Shown here: piece after piece, positions 51,369 to 60,954 of the stretch
Numbering within the stretch: position 1 is the stretch's first letter
Layout: every line of letters begins with the position of its first letter
DNA from: Methylovulum psychrotolerans
GTDB lineage: Bacteria > Pseudomonadota > Gammaproteobacteria > Methylococcales > Methylomonadaceae
Assembly (NCBI RefSeq): GCF_002923755.1
Contig: NZ_PGFZ01000003.1
Span: 313,356 to 377,355 of the forward strand
DNA length: 64,000 nt
Direction: 5' to 3'
Made by a program: the position numbers and the translations under genes
Notes under the pieces: generated by a model
Seen by the model: the letters and a program-made list of their open reading frames with translations, nothing else
Databases searched by the model: none
Told to the model about the DNA's origin: nothing

Positions 51369-53261
51369 TTACAGCGAATTGATATTATTGGGCAAATCAA
51401 CGGCAATCACATTGTTCGTCCATTTGGCCGAACCGATAGGAACCCACGGCGCGGCAAAGTTTTGGTGCAGTTGGTCGTATACCCAATGGTTGGGGGCGTT
51501 AATTTTCTTAAGTTGGATATGAAAAACGGTGTTATTGAGGTTTAAGCCTAGCTGATGCCCCCAAAATGCCGTCACTTTCATGATGAATTTTTCTAGCCGG
51601 ACATTGTTGATGGTCGGTGTCACCGCAATGTTTGCCCACATCGAATGTACCCGCCCCCAATTGGGCGCGAGCAAGCGGCCTTGTTCGTTGACGAACGGCA
51701 GCCATTGCTCCTGCCCTTGCGCATCGGTGTAGGTGATGGCGACAATCCGGTCGTAGCCGGAAAAATGGTCGTGCAGGTACAGCGCGTGCGGGGCGATGCC
51801 TAAAAAGGTTTGCGACAGCTCCAGCACGGCGTTACTGCCTTTGGCCATGATGTTGGTGACGGGGTTTTGTGTCGTGTCGATGTCCAGCCGGTAGACAATG
51901 CCGTAGTGGAAGGTGCTGTTCAGTTGCAGCAGTACGATGGCGGTCAGGATTTTGCCCAGTTTACGGGTAAAGGCTTTGGGTTTGGTGTTGGCCAAACCGA
52001 CAAAGTAGCGTTGGTAAGCGGTGGTCTCGGTAAAAGGCGGGCTGACCAGGCAGGTGCTAGTGCATTCAACCCGCGCCCGGGTGTCGGCAATAGCGCGGTA
52101 TTGTCGGGTCGCCAGTAAGTGAATGCCCGGCAGGCGCAAAATAAGCCCCATAGGGGCTAGCCAGCGCATTTTTACCAAGATTTGGCTATAAGTGTCCACT
52201 CCAGAATAAAGTCGCCCCTGGCCGTCCACAGCGAATAAATCCGTCAATAGGGTTTGCGGGCTGAGCGCGGCCAGGGCGGGGTAGTTGGCGGCATGGTCTT
52301 GGGCGTTTTTAAAGTCGATGCACTTGAAGATGTCCAAGTGGTTCAGGGTCAGCACGGTGCGGTTACACAAGGGGCATTGCTTGTCATAAAACACCGTCAG
52401 TACGGGTTGGGCGGCGCATAACCAGCGGCCCACTGTCCGCCACACCGAAAACGGCACCAGCAGGGTGTAAAATGCCAGCATCCCCAAGCCGAACGGGTAG
52501 ATGTTCAGCGACAGGGTGATGCCTAAGTGTATGGCCATGCCGACCAGCAGGTAGACGGGGCGTAGGCGGCGTTGGTGGAAACCGAAAATAAAAGTGAACT
52601 GGAACACCAAAATGGTGTAGCCGATGGTCTTTTCCAGCCATTCGTTATTGAGCAGCCAAGACATATCCAAGGCCGAGACATAGTAAGGCTGGGTCGAGGG
52701 TAGCCATGAGCCTAAGCCGTTGCGCCAGTGTTCGGCGAACAGTTTGTGGATGGCCGAATCAAAATACAAAAAGCCCAGGCAGATCATGACCGGCACATAA
52801 TAGGCCAGCACCGACACGGTGGCCGGGGCGTAGTGTTGGTACGGCACGAACGGGGTGCTGAGCTTGCGCCTCAGGTTGTCCAAGGAAAAAGCCCGCTCGC
52901 CCGGCATAAACAGCAGGAAGAAGTTAGCGCCGATCATAAACAGGTCGAAGCCGCCGTCAAAATCGCGCTGCATGGGCGTAAAATTGACGAATACCAGCCA
53001 GAATAGGTAGTTACTGAGCAAGGCGGCCTGATAGCGGTAGCCGACGGTGACGGCGCAGGCGACCAAGCCCCACAGGCATAAAAACAGCGGGATGGTCGGA
53101 AATTCGACATCAATGAACGGGATGGGGTCGAAAATCAGATGGTTAAAGTAAAACAGGAAAATAATTTCTTGTAGGGTAACCAAGCCGTAGGCGATACGGA
53201 ACAAGCCTATGCCGGTGGCAGGGACTTGCTTGGCAAGTAAGGCGGGGAGTTTAGGCAGCAT
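51369..53261 (-). CDS. HTTM membrane protein (vitamin K-carboxylase-like) fused to a DCC thiol-oxidoreductase domain
   Basis: The product has 630 residues. Residues 1-285 hold about seven membrane helices typical of HTTM/vitamin-K-dependent gamma-carboxylase-related proteins (FRIAYGLVTLQEIIFLFYF, FVNFTPMQRDFDGGFD). Residues about 288-400 are a DCC (DUF393) domain with the CPLC redox motif in VFYDKQCPLCNRTVLTL. A third, uncharacterised C-terminal part follows a further hydrophobic helix. It may couple quinone or thiol redox chemistry to a membrane modification, but no substrate is known. Confidence 0.85.
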   Translation of the reverse strand: MLPKLPALLAKQVPATGIGLFRIAYGLVTLQEIIFLFYFNHLIFDPIPFIDVEFPTIPLFLCLWGLVACAVTVGYRYQAALLSNYLFWLVFVNFTPMQRDFDGGFDLFMIGANFFLLFMPGERAFSLDNLRRKLSTPFVPYQHYAPATVSVLAYYVPVMICLGFLYFDSAIHKLFAEHWRNGLGSWLPSTQPYYVSALDMSWLLNNEWLEKTIGYTILVFQFTFIFGFHQRRLRPVYLLVGMAIHLGITLSLNIYPFGLGMLAFYTLLVPFSVWRTVGRWLCAAQPVLTVFYDKQCPLCNRTVLTLNHLDIFKCIDFKNAQDHAANYPALAALSPQTLLTDLFAVDGQGRLYSGVDTYSQILVKMRWLAPMGLILRLPGIHLLATRQYRAIADTRARVECTSTCLVSPPFTETTAYQRYFVGLANTKPKAFTRKLGKILTAIVLLQLNSTFHYGIVYRLDIDTTQNPVTNIMAKGSNAVLELSQTFLGIAPHALYLHDHFSGYDRIVAITYTDAQGQEQWLPFVNEQGRLLAPNWGRVHSMWANIAVTPTINNVRLEKFIMKVTAFWGHQLGLNLNNTVFHIQLKKINAPNHWVYDQLHQNFAAPWVPIGSAKWTNNVIAVDLPNNINSL

Positions 53262-53354
53262 CAGTTAGGCATTCCGGCATTTTGTGAAAAAATGACGAAT
53301 TGTAGAATAAAACGCTAAACTGTGGGGTAAATATTTGGCAGGGGCTAAACGTAC

Positions 53355-53393
53355 TAAGGCCGTTAGCCTGTCATCAGACGGCTAACGGCCTTA
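53355..53393. terminator. Hairpin between convergent/adjacent units
   Basis: A perfect stem TAAGGCCGTTAGCC/GGCTAACGGCCTTA has a ten-base loop. It sits 27 bases past the stop of the small membrane peptide gene (minus strand) and before the HTTM gene. Confidence 0.8.
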
Positions 53394-53419
53394 AAGTATG
53401 GCGGGATTTTGTTGACGGC

Positions 53420-53551
53420 TTATTTTTCGTCGTCTGGATGCTCAGCAAATACCCATTTGACTAACGCATAAATAGCACCAATAACTACAACCGCGCCGAC
53501 CATGCCAGCTGGCTCTTTTAACATTGAAGTGAGATCTAAGATGAACCCCAT
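53420..53551 (-). CDS. Small single-helix membrane protein, 43 residues
   Basis: Starting at ATG 53551 (MGFILDLTSMLKEPAGM) the frame encodes one membrane helix (VGAVVVIGAIYALVKWVF) and a short acidic tail ending DDEK. AGGA precedes this ATG. An upstream ATG at 53644 would add an unconvincing N-terminus. The size suggests a regulator or stabiliser of a membrane complex; no family recognised. Confidence 0.6.
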   Translation of the reverse strand: MGFILDLTSMLKEPAGMVGAVVVIGAIYALVKWVFAEHPDDEK

Positions 53552-53884
53552 GGATGTCCTACCTGTAATTTTTTGTATTTTAGAAATTGCTAGTTTGAAT
53601 AGCAAATGGAAGCTACATGATACTTTAGGCGTAATTAAAGTCAAGCGCTAATTGCCCCTTCATGATGAGATTAGCCCATAAAACCTATAGAGTTACGGGC
53701 ATTTTTTGGCCGTGGGGCAGGGGTCTATAAGGCCTATATGCCTTGCCGGAAAAACCTTAGCCCTTATAGGTTTTGTTGCGCGGCGTAGGCAATTCTTGCC
53801 GATTGAAAATTTAAAGCTCGATAGCAAGTGTGGTATAGTTTAAACTTCTCGTTTCACGCAGATCATGTTATGAGGACAAGAAAA

Positions 53885-54274
53885 ATGATAAAAAAATATA
53901 TGAAGATACTGCCGTTTGCCGCCCTGTTAATGGCATTTTCCGTTCATGCCGATGTTGCATTAAAAGATAATTCGGAGATATTAGGAAAATGGAATTTATA
54001 CGCTGAAGCGTCGAAGCTTGACGGTGAGAAAAAAGCGGTAAAAGTGGAGTGGGATTTCAAAGCCGACGGTATCCTCAACACAACGGCCACCGATTCGGTG
54101 GGCCGGACGAAGGAAATGAAAATAGCCATTAAGTATGCGGTCGAAAATGGCGAAATTAAAAAGCAGACCAAACTCGGACAAGAAAAATACGAATCGTGCA
54201 AAGTCATCAGCAAAGAAGGCTCTGAGATGATTATTAAGTGTCCGTTCTTGTTCTATTTTTTAACAAAAATATAA
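53885..54274 (+). CDS. Hypothetical periplasmic protein
   Basis: The product has 129 residues. The signal peptide (KILPFAALLMAFSVHA) is followed by a lipocalin-sized beta-rich domain (EILGKWNLYAEA, AVKVEWDFKADGILNTTATDS). GAGGAC precedes ATG 53885; an ATG at 53870 is possible. The next gene, a membrane protein, begins 25 bases later on the same strand, suggesting a two-gene unit. Confidence 0.65.
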   Translation: MIKKYMKILPFAALLMAFSVHADVALKDNSEILGKWNLYAEASKLDGEKKAVKVEWDFKADGILNTTATDSVGRTKEMKIAIKYAVENGEIKKQTKLGQEKYESCKVISKEGSEMIIKCPFLFYFLTKI

Positions 54275-54299
54275 AACTTTACATAAGAAGGGTGTAGCT

Positions 54300-54758
54300 A
54301 TGATTGGTGCAATAGTAATGATTTTTGCGGTGATATGGATTTACCAGTCAGGAATCAAGGCAAAAACAAGCAATATTTTCATGTGGTTAGGTATTTGTGC
54401 AGGCGTGTTTTTAGCGTCGCAAATCCTATTGTATGATGTCAACATTTACCTTGCCGACTTGCTGGTTTCTTCTGACAGCGGCAAAGATGTGTCCACCGCA
54501 GGTTATGAGCGCGATCTGACCAGTGTTGGCGACCGGAAAAACCAAGAAGGCTTCCAAACGACAGGCGGCACGTTTTTGTCGGTCTTTATGGAACTGATGC
54601 CGCCTTTGGTCGGTTTCCTGATTTTGGCGGTTATCCGTTTGAAATTCGTCACCAAAGAAAGCTTTTCTGTGCCTAATCTGTTCAGCGGCATTAGCGAAAT
54701 GGTTGCAGGTGCGGCCAAAGGCGCGGTTGATTCCGTCAAAGAAGGCGTTAAAAAATAA
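54300..54758 (+). CDS. Hypothetical membrane protein
   Basis: The product has 152 residues with two N-terminal hydrophobic helices (IVMIFAVIWIYQSGI; MWLGICAGVFLASQILLY) and a third (LMPPLVGFLILAVIRL). The C-terminus is an amphipathic stretch (MVAGAAKGAVDSVKEGVKK). No family recognised. Ribosome-binding site AAGGGTG. It pairs with the secreted protein upstream. Confidence 0.6.
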   Translation: MIGAIVMIFAVIWIYQSGIKAKTSNIFMWLGICAGVFLASQILLYDVNIYLADLLVSSDSGKDVSTAGYERDLTSVGDRKNQEGFQTTGGTFLSVFMELMPPLVGFLILAVIRLKFVTKESFSVPNLFSGISEMVAGAAKGAVDSVKEGVKK

Positions 54759-54784
54759 GCCGCCGTTATTGACGGAACGCCCCT

Positions 54785-54812
54785 AAAAGCCCAGGCAGTG
54801 CTTGGGCTTTTT
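54785..54812. terminator. Hairpin terminator
   Basis: The stem AAAAGCCCA/TGGGCTTTT has a ten-base loop and T residues following, 26 bases after the stop of the membrane gene. It can also serve the convergent DUF2970 gene. Confidence 0.8.
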
Positions 54813-54832
54813 AGTTTGTGGGGTTTGGGGCC

Positions 54833-55021
54833 TTAACCCAGCACCGCCGAAACGACAAAGATAAGCGTTCCGATAAAAAGTACCGTAAACACGATGCCGG
54901 CGATGATGTAGGTTTTTAACGAGCCTTCGGTAAAATCCCTTTCTCTGTTCGCCTTACTCTGTACGCCGATAAATGCCGATAAAACGCTTTTGATTATGTC
55001 GATGCCGCTTGGTTTTGTCAT
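54833..55021 (-). CDS. DUF2970-domain small membrane protein
   Basis: The product has 62 residues. The DUF2970 core is SVLSAFIGVQSKANRERDFTEG, followed by one membrane helix (YIIAGIVFTVLFIGTLIFVV). AGGAGGG precedes ATG 55021. It is common in proteobacteria, function unknown. It diverges from metH across about 100 bases. Confidence 0.85.
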   Translation of the reverse strand: MTKPSGIDIIKSVLSAFIGVQSKANRERDFTEGSLKTYIIAGIVFTVLFIGTLIFVVSAVLG

Positions 55022-55121
55022 TGTCACCCTCCTAAGCTGTAAAAATAATAGTGTTTGCCGCATTTTTGCGTAATCATTATACGCTGTCATCCAAAAAATT
55101 CTTGCTAACCCTTATCCGCAC

Positions 55122-58100
55122 ATGAAATCAGCACAGTTAAAACAGTTATTATCCCAAAGAATTTTATTTCTCGATGGTGCAATGGGCACGATGATCCAAA
55201 GCTATAAGCTGGAAGAAAAGGACTATCGCGGTAGCCGTTTTGCCAATTGGGAGGTGGATTTAAAAGGCAATAACGACTTATTGACCCTGACCCAGCCGGA
55301 CATTATAAAAGCCATACACAGCGCGTATTTTGCCGCAGGTACGGATATTGTCGAAACCAATACCTTTAACTCCAACAGTATCGGCATGGGCGATTACCGC
55401 ATGGAGGCCTTGGTTTATGAGCTCAACTTGGAAGGGGCGCGGCTGGCGCGGGCGGCGGCGGACGACTACAGCCATGACAAGCCGCGCTTTGTCGCGGGCG
55501 TGTTAGGCCCTACCAGCCGCACCGCGTCGATGTCCCCGGATGTCAATGATCCGGGCTTTAGGAACATTTCCTTTGATGAACTGGTGGAGACTTACACCGA
55601 AGCGACCCGTGGCTTGGTGGATGGCGGTGCGGACATTATCCTGATCGAGACCATTTTCGACACCCTTAACGCCAAAGCCGCCGCCTTTGCCGTCGCCAAT
55701 GTCTTCGACACCTTGGGCTATAAGCTGCCAGTGATGATTTCCGGCACGATTACCGACGCGTCGGGGCGGACGCTATCCGGCCAAACCGTCGCCGCTTTTT
55801 GGCATTCGCTCAAGCATATCGAACCGATTGCGTTCGGCTTTAACTGCGCCTTGGGCGCGAAAGAACTGCGCCAATACATTGCCGAATTGTCCGGCATCGC
55901 CGACACGCATGTTTCCGCCCACCCGAACGCGGGCCTGCCGAACGAGTTTGGCGAATACGACGAATCCCCCGAAGCCATGGCGAAAGAGCTGGACGAATGG
56001 GCGGCGAACGGCTTTTTAAATATTATCGGCGGCTGTTGCGGCACGACCCCCGCGCACATTAAGGCGATTGCCGATGCGGTGCAAAAACACCCGCCGCGCC
56101 TTATCCCCGACCTGCCCAAGCAGTGCCGTTTAGCCGGGCAAGAAGCGATGAGCATCGGCCCTGACAGCCTGTTTGTCAATGTCGGCGAACGCACCAACGT
56201 CACCGGCTCGGCGGCGTTTAAAAATTTGATTATCAAAGGCGATTACGAAGCCGCGTTAAGCGTGGCAAGGCAACAAGTCGAAAACGGGGCGCAAATTATC
56301 GACATCAACATGGATGAAGGCATGTTGGAATCGAAGGAGGCGATGGTGCGGTTTTTGATGCTGATCGCCGCCGAACCCGACATCGCGAAAGTGCCGATTA
56401 TGCTCGACTCGTCCAAATGGGAGATTTTGGAGGCGGGGCTAAAATGTATCCAAGGCAAGGGCATCGTCAACTCCATTTCCATGAAAGAGGGCGAAGCCGC
56501 CTTTATCCGCCACGCCAAACTGGTCAAACGCTACGGCGCGGCAGTGATTGTCATGGCCTTTGATGAAGTCGGCCAAGCCGACACCCAAGCGCGTAAGGTC
56601 GAGATTTGCCAACGCGCTTATAAAATCTTGGTCGAACAAATCGGCTTCCCGCCCGAAGACATTATTTTCGACCCGAACATCTTCGCCGTCGCGACTGGCA
56701 TAGAAGAGCACAACAATTACGGGGTGGATTTTATCGAAGCCACCCGCGTCATCAAACAAACCCTGCCTCACGCACTGATTTCCGGCGGCGTGTCTAATGT
56801 GTCGTTCTCGTTCCGTGGCAATAATCCGGTGCGTGAAGCCATCCATGCGGTGTTTTTATACCACGCTATCCAAGCGGGTATGTCGATGGGTATTGTTAAT
56901 GCCGGGCAATTGGCGATTTATGAAGACATTCCGCTGGATTTGCGTGATGCCGTCGAAGCCGTGATTTTGAACAGCCATGACGGCAGCGGTACGGAAAAAT
57001 TGCTGGAATTGGCGGAAAAATACAAAGGCGACGGCAGCACCAACGACGTGAAGCCGGAAGAGCTGGAATGGCGCGGTTGGCCAGTCAGCAAACGTTTGGA
57101 ACATGCCTTGGTCAAAGGCATCACCGACTTTATCGACGAAGACACCGAAGCGGCACGGTTAGAAGCCGAACGCCCCTTGCACGTCATTGAAGGGCCGTTA
57201 ATGGACGGTATGAACGTGGTCGGCGATTTGTTCGGCGCGGGCAAAATGTTCTTGCCCCAGGTCGTCAAATCGGCGCGGGTTATGAAAAAGGCCGTGGCTT
57301 ACCTGATGCCGTTTATGGAAGCCGACAAAGCCGCCGGGGATCGGCAAACCAACGGCAAAATCCTCATGGCGACGGTTAAAGGCGATGTCCACGACATCGG
57401 CAAAAACATCGTCGGCGTGGTTTTGCAGTGTAACAATTACGACGTGATTGATTTGGGGGTGATGGTGTCCGCCGAAAAAATCCTCCAAACCGCACGGCTG
57501 GAAAAAGTCGATATTATCGGCCTCAGCGGCCTGATTACGCCCTCGTTGGATGAAATGGTGCATGTCGCCAAAGAAATGCAGCGTCAAGGCTTTACCATCC
57601 CGCTGATGATCGGCGGCGCGACCACTTCCCGCGCCCACACCGCCGTAAAAATCGAACCCCATTACACGGGCGCGACGCTGTACGTTACCGATGCTTCCCG
57701 CGCGGTTGGGGTTGCCAGCAATCTGTTGAGCAACGAGCTGAAAGACGAGTTTATCAGCAGCACCCGCGCCGAATACGAACTGGTGCGCGAGCGCCATAAA
57801 GGCAAAGAGTCCAAAACCAAACAACACAGCATCGCCGTCGCCCGCGCCAATAAGTTTACGGTCGGTGCGCACCTGCCCGTCAGACCGCGCTTTTTAGGCC
57901 TAAAAGTCCTTGAAGACGTGGCGTTGGCGACTTTGGCGGAATTTATCGATTGGTCGCCGTTTTTCCAAACCTGGGAAATGGCCGGCAGTTACCCGAAAAT
58001 TTTGGAAGATGCCGTGATCGGCAGCGAAGCCCGGCAACTGTTTGCCGATGCCCAAGCTATGCTCAAGCAAATTATTGACGGGCAGTGGCTAGGTTGCCGT

Positions 58101-58790
58101 GCCGTTATCGGCTTCTTCCCCGCCAACAGCGACGGTGATGATGTGCTGGTCTATACCGACGAGAGCCGTACCGAGGTGCTGGAAACCCTGCACCATTTGC
58201 GCCAGCAAAACGTCAAAGCCCCAGGCCGGCCCAATTACTGCCTGTCGGACTTTATCGCCCCCAAAGACAGCGGGGTTGCCGATTATGTCGGTGGTTTTGC
58301 GGTCACTACGGGTATCGGCATCGAAAGCAAATTACAAGAATTTGCCGATGACCATGACGATTACAAATCCATCATGCTCAAAGCCTTAGCCGACCGCCTT
58401 GCCGAAGCCTTTGCCGAGTATCTGCATTTGCGGGTGCGTAAAGATTATTGGGGCTATGCCGAAGACGAAAACCATGCCAACGAGGATTTAATCAACGAAG
58501 CCTACCAAGGCATCCGCCCCGCCCCCGGCTACCCGGCTTGCCCCGACCATACCGAAAAGGCCAAACTGTTCGCCTTGCTGGATGTCACCGCCCACACCAC
58601 CATCGAACTGACCGAAAGCTTCGCCATGTACCCCGCCTCAGCCGTCAGCGGCTGGTACTTCGCCCATCCTGACGCGCAGTATTTTAACGTCGGTAAGATT
58701 GATAAGGATCAGTTGCAGGATTACGCACGGCGTAAGGGTATTGCTGAGGAGGTGGCGGAACGGTGGTTGGCGGCGCATTTGCATCATTGA
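55122..58790 (+). CDS. metH: Cobalamin-dependent methionine synthase
   Basis: The 1222-residue product has all four modules. The homocysteine-binding barrel (1-325) has zinc cysteines in GFNCALG and GGCCGTTP. The methyltetrahydrofolate barrel lies at about 345-610. The cobalamin module (about 645-880) carries [11 protein letters not shown], with His757 as the lower-axial cobalt ligand. The reactivation domain (about 890-1222) has [15 protein letters not shown] and an [16 protein letters not shown]-binding motif. It makes methionine from homocysteine. No SAM or cobalamin riboswitch is visible in the short leader. Confidence 0.97.
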   Translation: MKSAQLKQLLSQRILFLDGAMGTMIQSYKLEEKDYRGSRFANWEVDLKGNNDLLTLTQPDIIKAIHSAYFAAGTDIVETNTFNSNSIGMGDYRMEALVYELNLEGARLARAAADDYSHDKPRFVAGVLGPTSRTASMSPDVNDPGFRNISFDELVETYTEATRGLVDGGADIILIETIFDTLNAKAAAFAVANVFDTLGYKLPVMISGTITDASGRTLSGQTVAAFWHSLKHIEPIAFGFNCALGAKELRQYIAELSGIADTHVSAHPNAGLPNEFGEYDESPEAMAKELDEWAANGFLNIIGGCCGTTPAHIKAIADAVQKHPPRLIPDLPKQCRLAGQEAMSIGPDSLFVNVGERTNVTGSAAFKNLIIKGDYEAALSVARQQVENGAQIIDINMDEGMLESKEAMVRFLMLIAAEPDIAKVPIMLDSSKWEILEAGLKCIQGKGIVNSISMKEGEAAFIRHAKLVKRYGAAVIVMAFDEVGQADTQARKVEICQRAYKILVEQIGFPPEDIIFDPNIFAVATGIEEHNNYGVDFIEATRVIKQTLPHALISGGVSNVSFSFRGNNPVREAIHAVFLYHAIQAGMSMGIVNAGQLAIYEDIPLDLRDAVEAVILNSHDGSGTEKLLELAEKYKGDGSTNDVKPEELEWRGWPVSKRLEHALVKGITDFIDEDTEAARLEAERPLHVIEGPLMDGMNVVGDLFGAGKMFLPQVVKSARVMKKAVAYLMPFMEADKAAGDRQTNGKILMATVKGDVHDIGKNIVGVVLQCNNYDVIDLGVMVSAEKILQTARLEKVDIIGLSGLITPSLDEMVHVAKEMQRQGFTIPLMIGGATTSRAHTAVKIEPHYTGATLYVTDASRAVGVASNLLSNELKDEFISSTRAEYELVRERHKGKESKTKQHSIAVARANKFTVGAHLPVRPRFLGLKVLEDVALATLAEFIDWSPFFQTWEMAGSYPKILEDAVIGSEARQLFADAQAMLKQIIDGQWLGCRAVIGFFPANSDGDDVLVYTDESRTEVLETLHHLRQQNVKAPGRPNYCLSDFIAPKDSGVADYVGGFAVTTGIGIESKLQEFADDHDDYKSIMLKALADRLAEAFAEYLHLRVRKDYWGYAEDENHANEDLINEAYQGIRPAPGYPACPDHTEKAKLFALLDVTAHTTIELTESFAMYPASAVSGWYFAHPDAQYFNVGKIDKDQLQDYARRKGIAEEVAERWLAAHLHH

Positions 58791-58847
58791 GGGCGGGGGG
58801 CGTTGTATAGCCACGGTTCAGTTTGACCAGAAGATAGGGGTAGCAAT

Positions 58848-59270
58848 ATGTTCTGTTATCCCGCCGTCCTTGAACAAGACCCCGATACGGGAACCATTAT
58901 GGTTTCTTTCCCCGACTTGCCCTTTGCCCATTCGGTCGGCGAAGATGAAGCCGAAGCGTTGCTCAATGCCGAAGCGGCGTTAGTGACGGCTTTTGAAATC
59001 TGCGAAGCGCAGCGGGAGACGATGCCTATGCCTTCTGTTGCGGCATCAGGCCAAGTGTTGGTTAATTTGCCTGTGATCGTGGCGGGCAAAGTCGCCCTTT
59101 ACAACGCCATGCTGGCCGAATCCAAACGTAAGGCGGATATGGCGCGGTTACTGAATATCGCGCCGATGCTGGTGGACAGGTTGCTGTCATTTCGGCATAA
59201 AAGCCGGATAGAGCAGATTGAAACGGCGTTGGCGGTATTGGGGCGGCGGTTGGTGGTGGGGGTGATGTAG
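58848..59270 (+). CDS. HicB-family antitoxin, orphan
   Basis: The product has 140 residues. The N-terminal HicB fold (YPAVLEQDPDTGTIMVSFPDLPFAHSVGEDEAEALLNAEAAL) and a C-terminal helix-turn-helix-like part (MARLLNIAPMLVDRLLSF) are present. HicB normally neutralises the small dsRBD-like ribonuclease HicA; no hicA is found between metH and this gene or after it. It may be a chromosomal orphan or regulator. Confidence 0.82.
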   Translation: MFCYPAVLEQDPDTGTIMVSFPDLPFAHSVGEDEAEALLNAEAALVTAFEICEAQRETMPMPSVAASGQVLVNLPVIVAGKVALYNAMLAESKRKADMARLLNIAPMLVDRLLSFRHKSRIEQIETALAVLGRRLVVGVM

Positions 59271-59287
59271 CGGCTAAGTTAAGGGCT

Positions 59288-59530
59288 TTAGAGTTTCCCT
59301 ACCGCCAAACTATCTTCCAAAACACCTGCATCCGCTATGCCATAGCCTTGGCCGAACTGTTCGGTCAGGCGGGTTTTAAAGCCGTCAAAATCCAAACCCG
59401 CGAGATAGGCGGCACGGGCAAAGCTGATTTTTTTAGCGTGGTACAAGCTGGCGGCTAAAAAGAACTCGGCGGCGTGATGGCCTAGCGGTTGTAATATGTC
59501 GTCAAATTCTGGCTGATGCTGTAAGTGCAT
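59288..59530 (-). CDS. UPF0175-like antitoxin, orphan
   Basis: The product has 80 residues. Its central LAASLYHAKKISFARAAYLAGLDFDGFKTRL matches the UPF0175 helix-turn-helix-like core, and the acidic tail VLEDSLAV fits the family. AGGAAAAACC precedes ATG 59530, which I prefer to the upstream ATG at 59554. It converges with hicB. No PIN partner is adjacent in the same orientation. Confidence 0.72.
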   Translation of the reverse strand: MHLQHQPEFDDILQPLGHHAAEFFLAASLYHAKKISFARAAYLAGLDFDGFKTRLTEQFGQGYGIADAGVLEDSLAVGKL

Positions 59531-59646
59531 GGTTTTTCCTGGGTTGTACGCCAACGTGCTGACGGCTGGGCATAAATAGGGTATAACTGACCGATCTTAT
59601 CTTAATCTTATCGCGTTAATTTAACTATACATTCTATAAAAACGCC

Positions 59647-60954
59647 ATGCACACGTTCAAAAATTTTAAAAACCTTGCCGAAGCCAAGATTGATTTGTCT
59701 AAGCCGATGACGCTGTTAATTGGGCGTAATGGGTCGGGGAAGTCGAATGTGATTGAAGGTGTGGAACTGTTGGCGGAATTGCTTAAAGGGCGGGCGATAG
59801 AAGACATTTCTGATGTCGGGCGGGGCGGGGCTTTTGAAATACGGGGCAATTTGCCCGGCTGTTTCCGGCAAGGTACAGATGAATTTGCCGTCGGTTTTGA
59901 AGATAAGCTTATTTTTGACAATAAAGAGCAGCTTATCCGTTACAAGATAACCGCACAGTCAAAACCTAGCCTACACATTAACAAGCAAGCCGTGGTTAAT
60001 GGTAAGGATTTGCTGGCTTATTTGTCCTCTTCACCTGAGGGTCAAGCCAATGCCCAAACAAATAATGATGCGTTGCTGTTAACAGGCTTAATCGGCGGCT
60101 TAGGGCTGTTATCTTCGGAAGACAAAGGCCTCAATAAATTAGGCATCGCCAGTTTGTTATTAACGGCGTTTGCCGCCGCCGAGCAAAATGCTAAGCGCAA
60201 GGCTACGCCCCAGCAACCGCCAGCCGATGCTCCAGCGTTGCTAAGCAAGTATGTTGACACTCATGTATTTGACATCTATCCGCGCATTATTAGGGAATAT
60301 AATCCGGTAGGCCTACAAACTTTAAGCAAAAATGGCTCTAACCTGTCCTCTGTGCTTTACTATTTGCGCCAACAGGCACCTGATGTGTTGGAACGGATTT
60401 TAGGGCGTATTCGGCAACTGCCCGAAGAGGCGTTTAGCTGCTTTGAATTTATCACCACTTCTGATAATAACGATGTGCTGTTCGCCTTAAAATATGCCAA
60501 TGGCGAAACTATTAGCGCAAAATTGTTATCTGATGGCACCCTCCGCGCCTTGGCTATTTTGACGGCCTTAGAAACTGTCCCCGAAGGTTCGCGCATTATC
60601 GTTGAAGAAATCGATAACGGTATCCATGCTTCTAGGGTTAATGTCCTGATGGAAGCGATTTGGGAGGCCAGCAACCGCCGCCGTTTGAATACCTTAATCA
60701 CCACCCATAATCCCGCCACGTTAGATAGCTTAAGCGATGAGCAACTGGATTGCGTGGTGGTCTGCCATTATGACAAAGCCAGCCAATCGGCAAAACTGAC
60801 CCCATTTTTTGAATTGCCCGATGTGGATGTGCTGCTACAAAAAGGCAAATTGGGTGGCTTAGTGGTGCGCAATGTCATCGAGCAGTATTTAGATCCTGGC
60901 TTTGCCCAAGCGCAACAAGACATTGCTTCGGCTTGGTTGGCTTCATGCCAGTGA
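59647..60954 (+). CDS. AAA-family (AAA_21/RecF-like) ATPase
   Basis: The product has 435 residues. Walker A GRNGSGKS at residues 26-33 directly follows the SKPMTLLI strand. The C-terminal ABC-like part has LSDGTLRALAILTALE (signature), RIIVEEIDNGIHASR (Walker B) and LITTHNPATLDSL (H-loop), as in SMC/RecF/OLD-related defence ATPases. Its stop overlaps the start of a PIN-domain gene by 10 bases, so the two were translationally coupled. ATPase-nuclease pairs of this style are common in anti-phage systems; that role is inferred. Confidence 0.85.
   Translation: MHTFKNFKNLAEAKIDLSKPMTLLIGRNGSGKSNVIEGVELLAELLKGRAIEDISDVGRGGAFEIRGNLPGCFRQGTDEFAVGFEDKLIFDNKEQLIRYKITAQSKPSLHINKQAVVNGKDLLAYLSSSPEGQANAQTNNDALLLTGLIGGLGLLSSEDKGLNKLGIASLLLTAFAAAEQNAKRKATPQQPPADAPALLSKYVDTHVFDIYPRIIREYNPVGLQTLSKNGSNLSSVLYYLRQQAPDVLERILGRIRQLPEEAFSCFEFITTSDNNDVLFALKYANGETISAKLLSDGTLRALAILTALETVPEGSRIIVEEIDNGIHASRVNVLMEAIWEASNRRRLNTLITTHNPATLDSLSDEQLDCVVVCHYDKASQSAKLTPFFELPDVDVLLQKGKLGGLVVRNVIEQYLDPGFAQAQQDIASAWLASCQ

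Noticed and set aside
55022-55121. SAM or cobalamin riboswitch before metH
   Set aside because: The leader is only about 100 bases and shares none of the conserved cores I could recognise.
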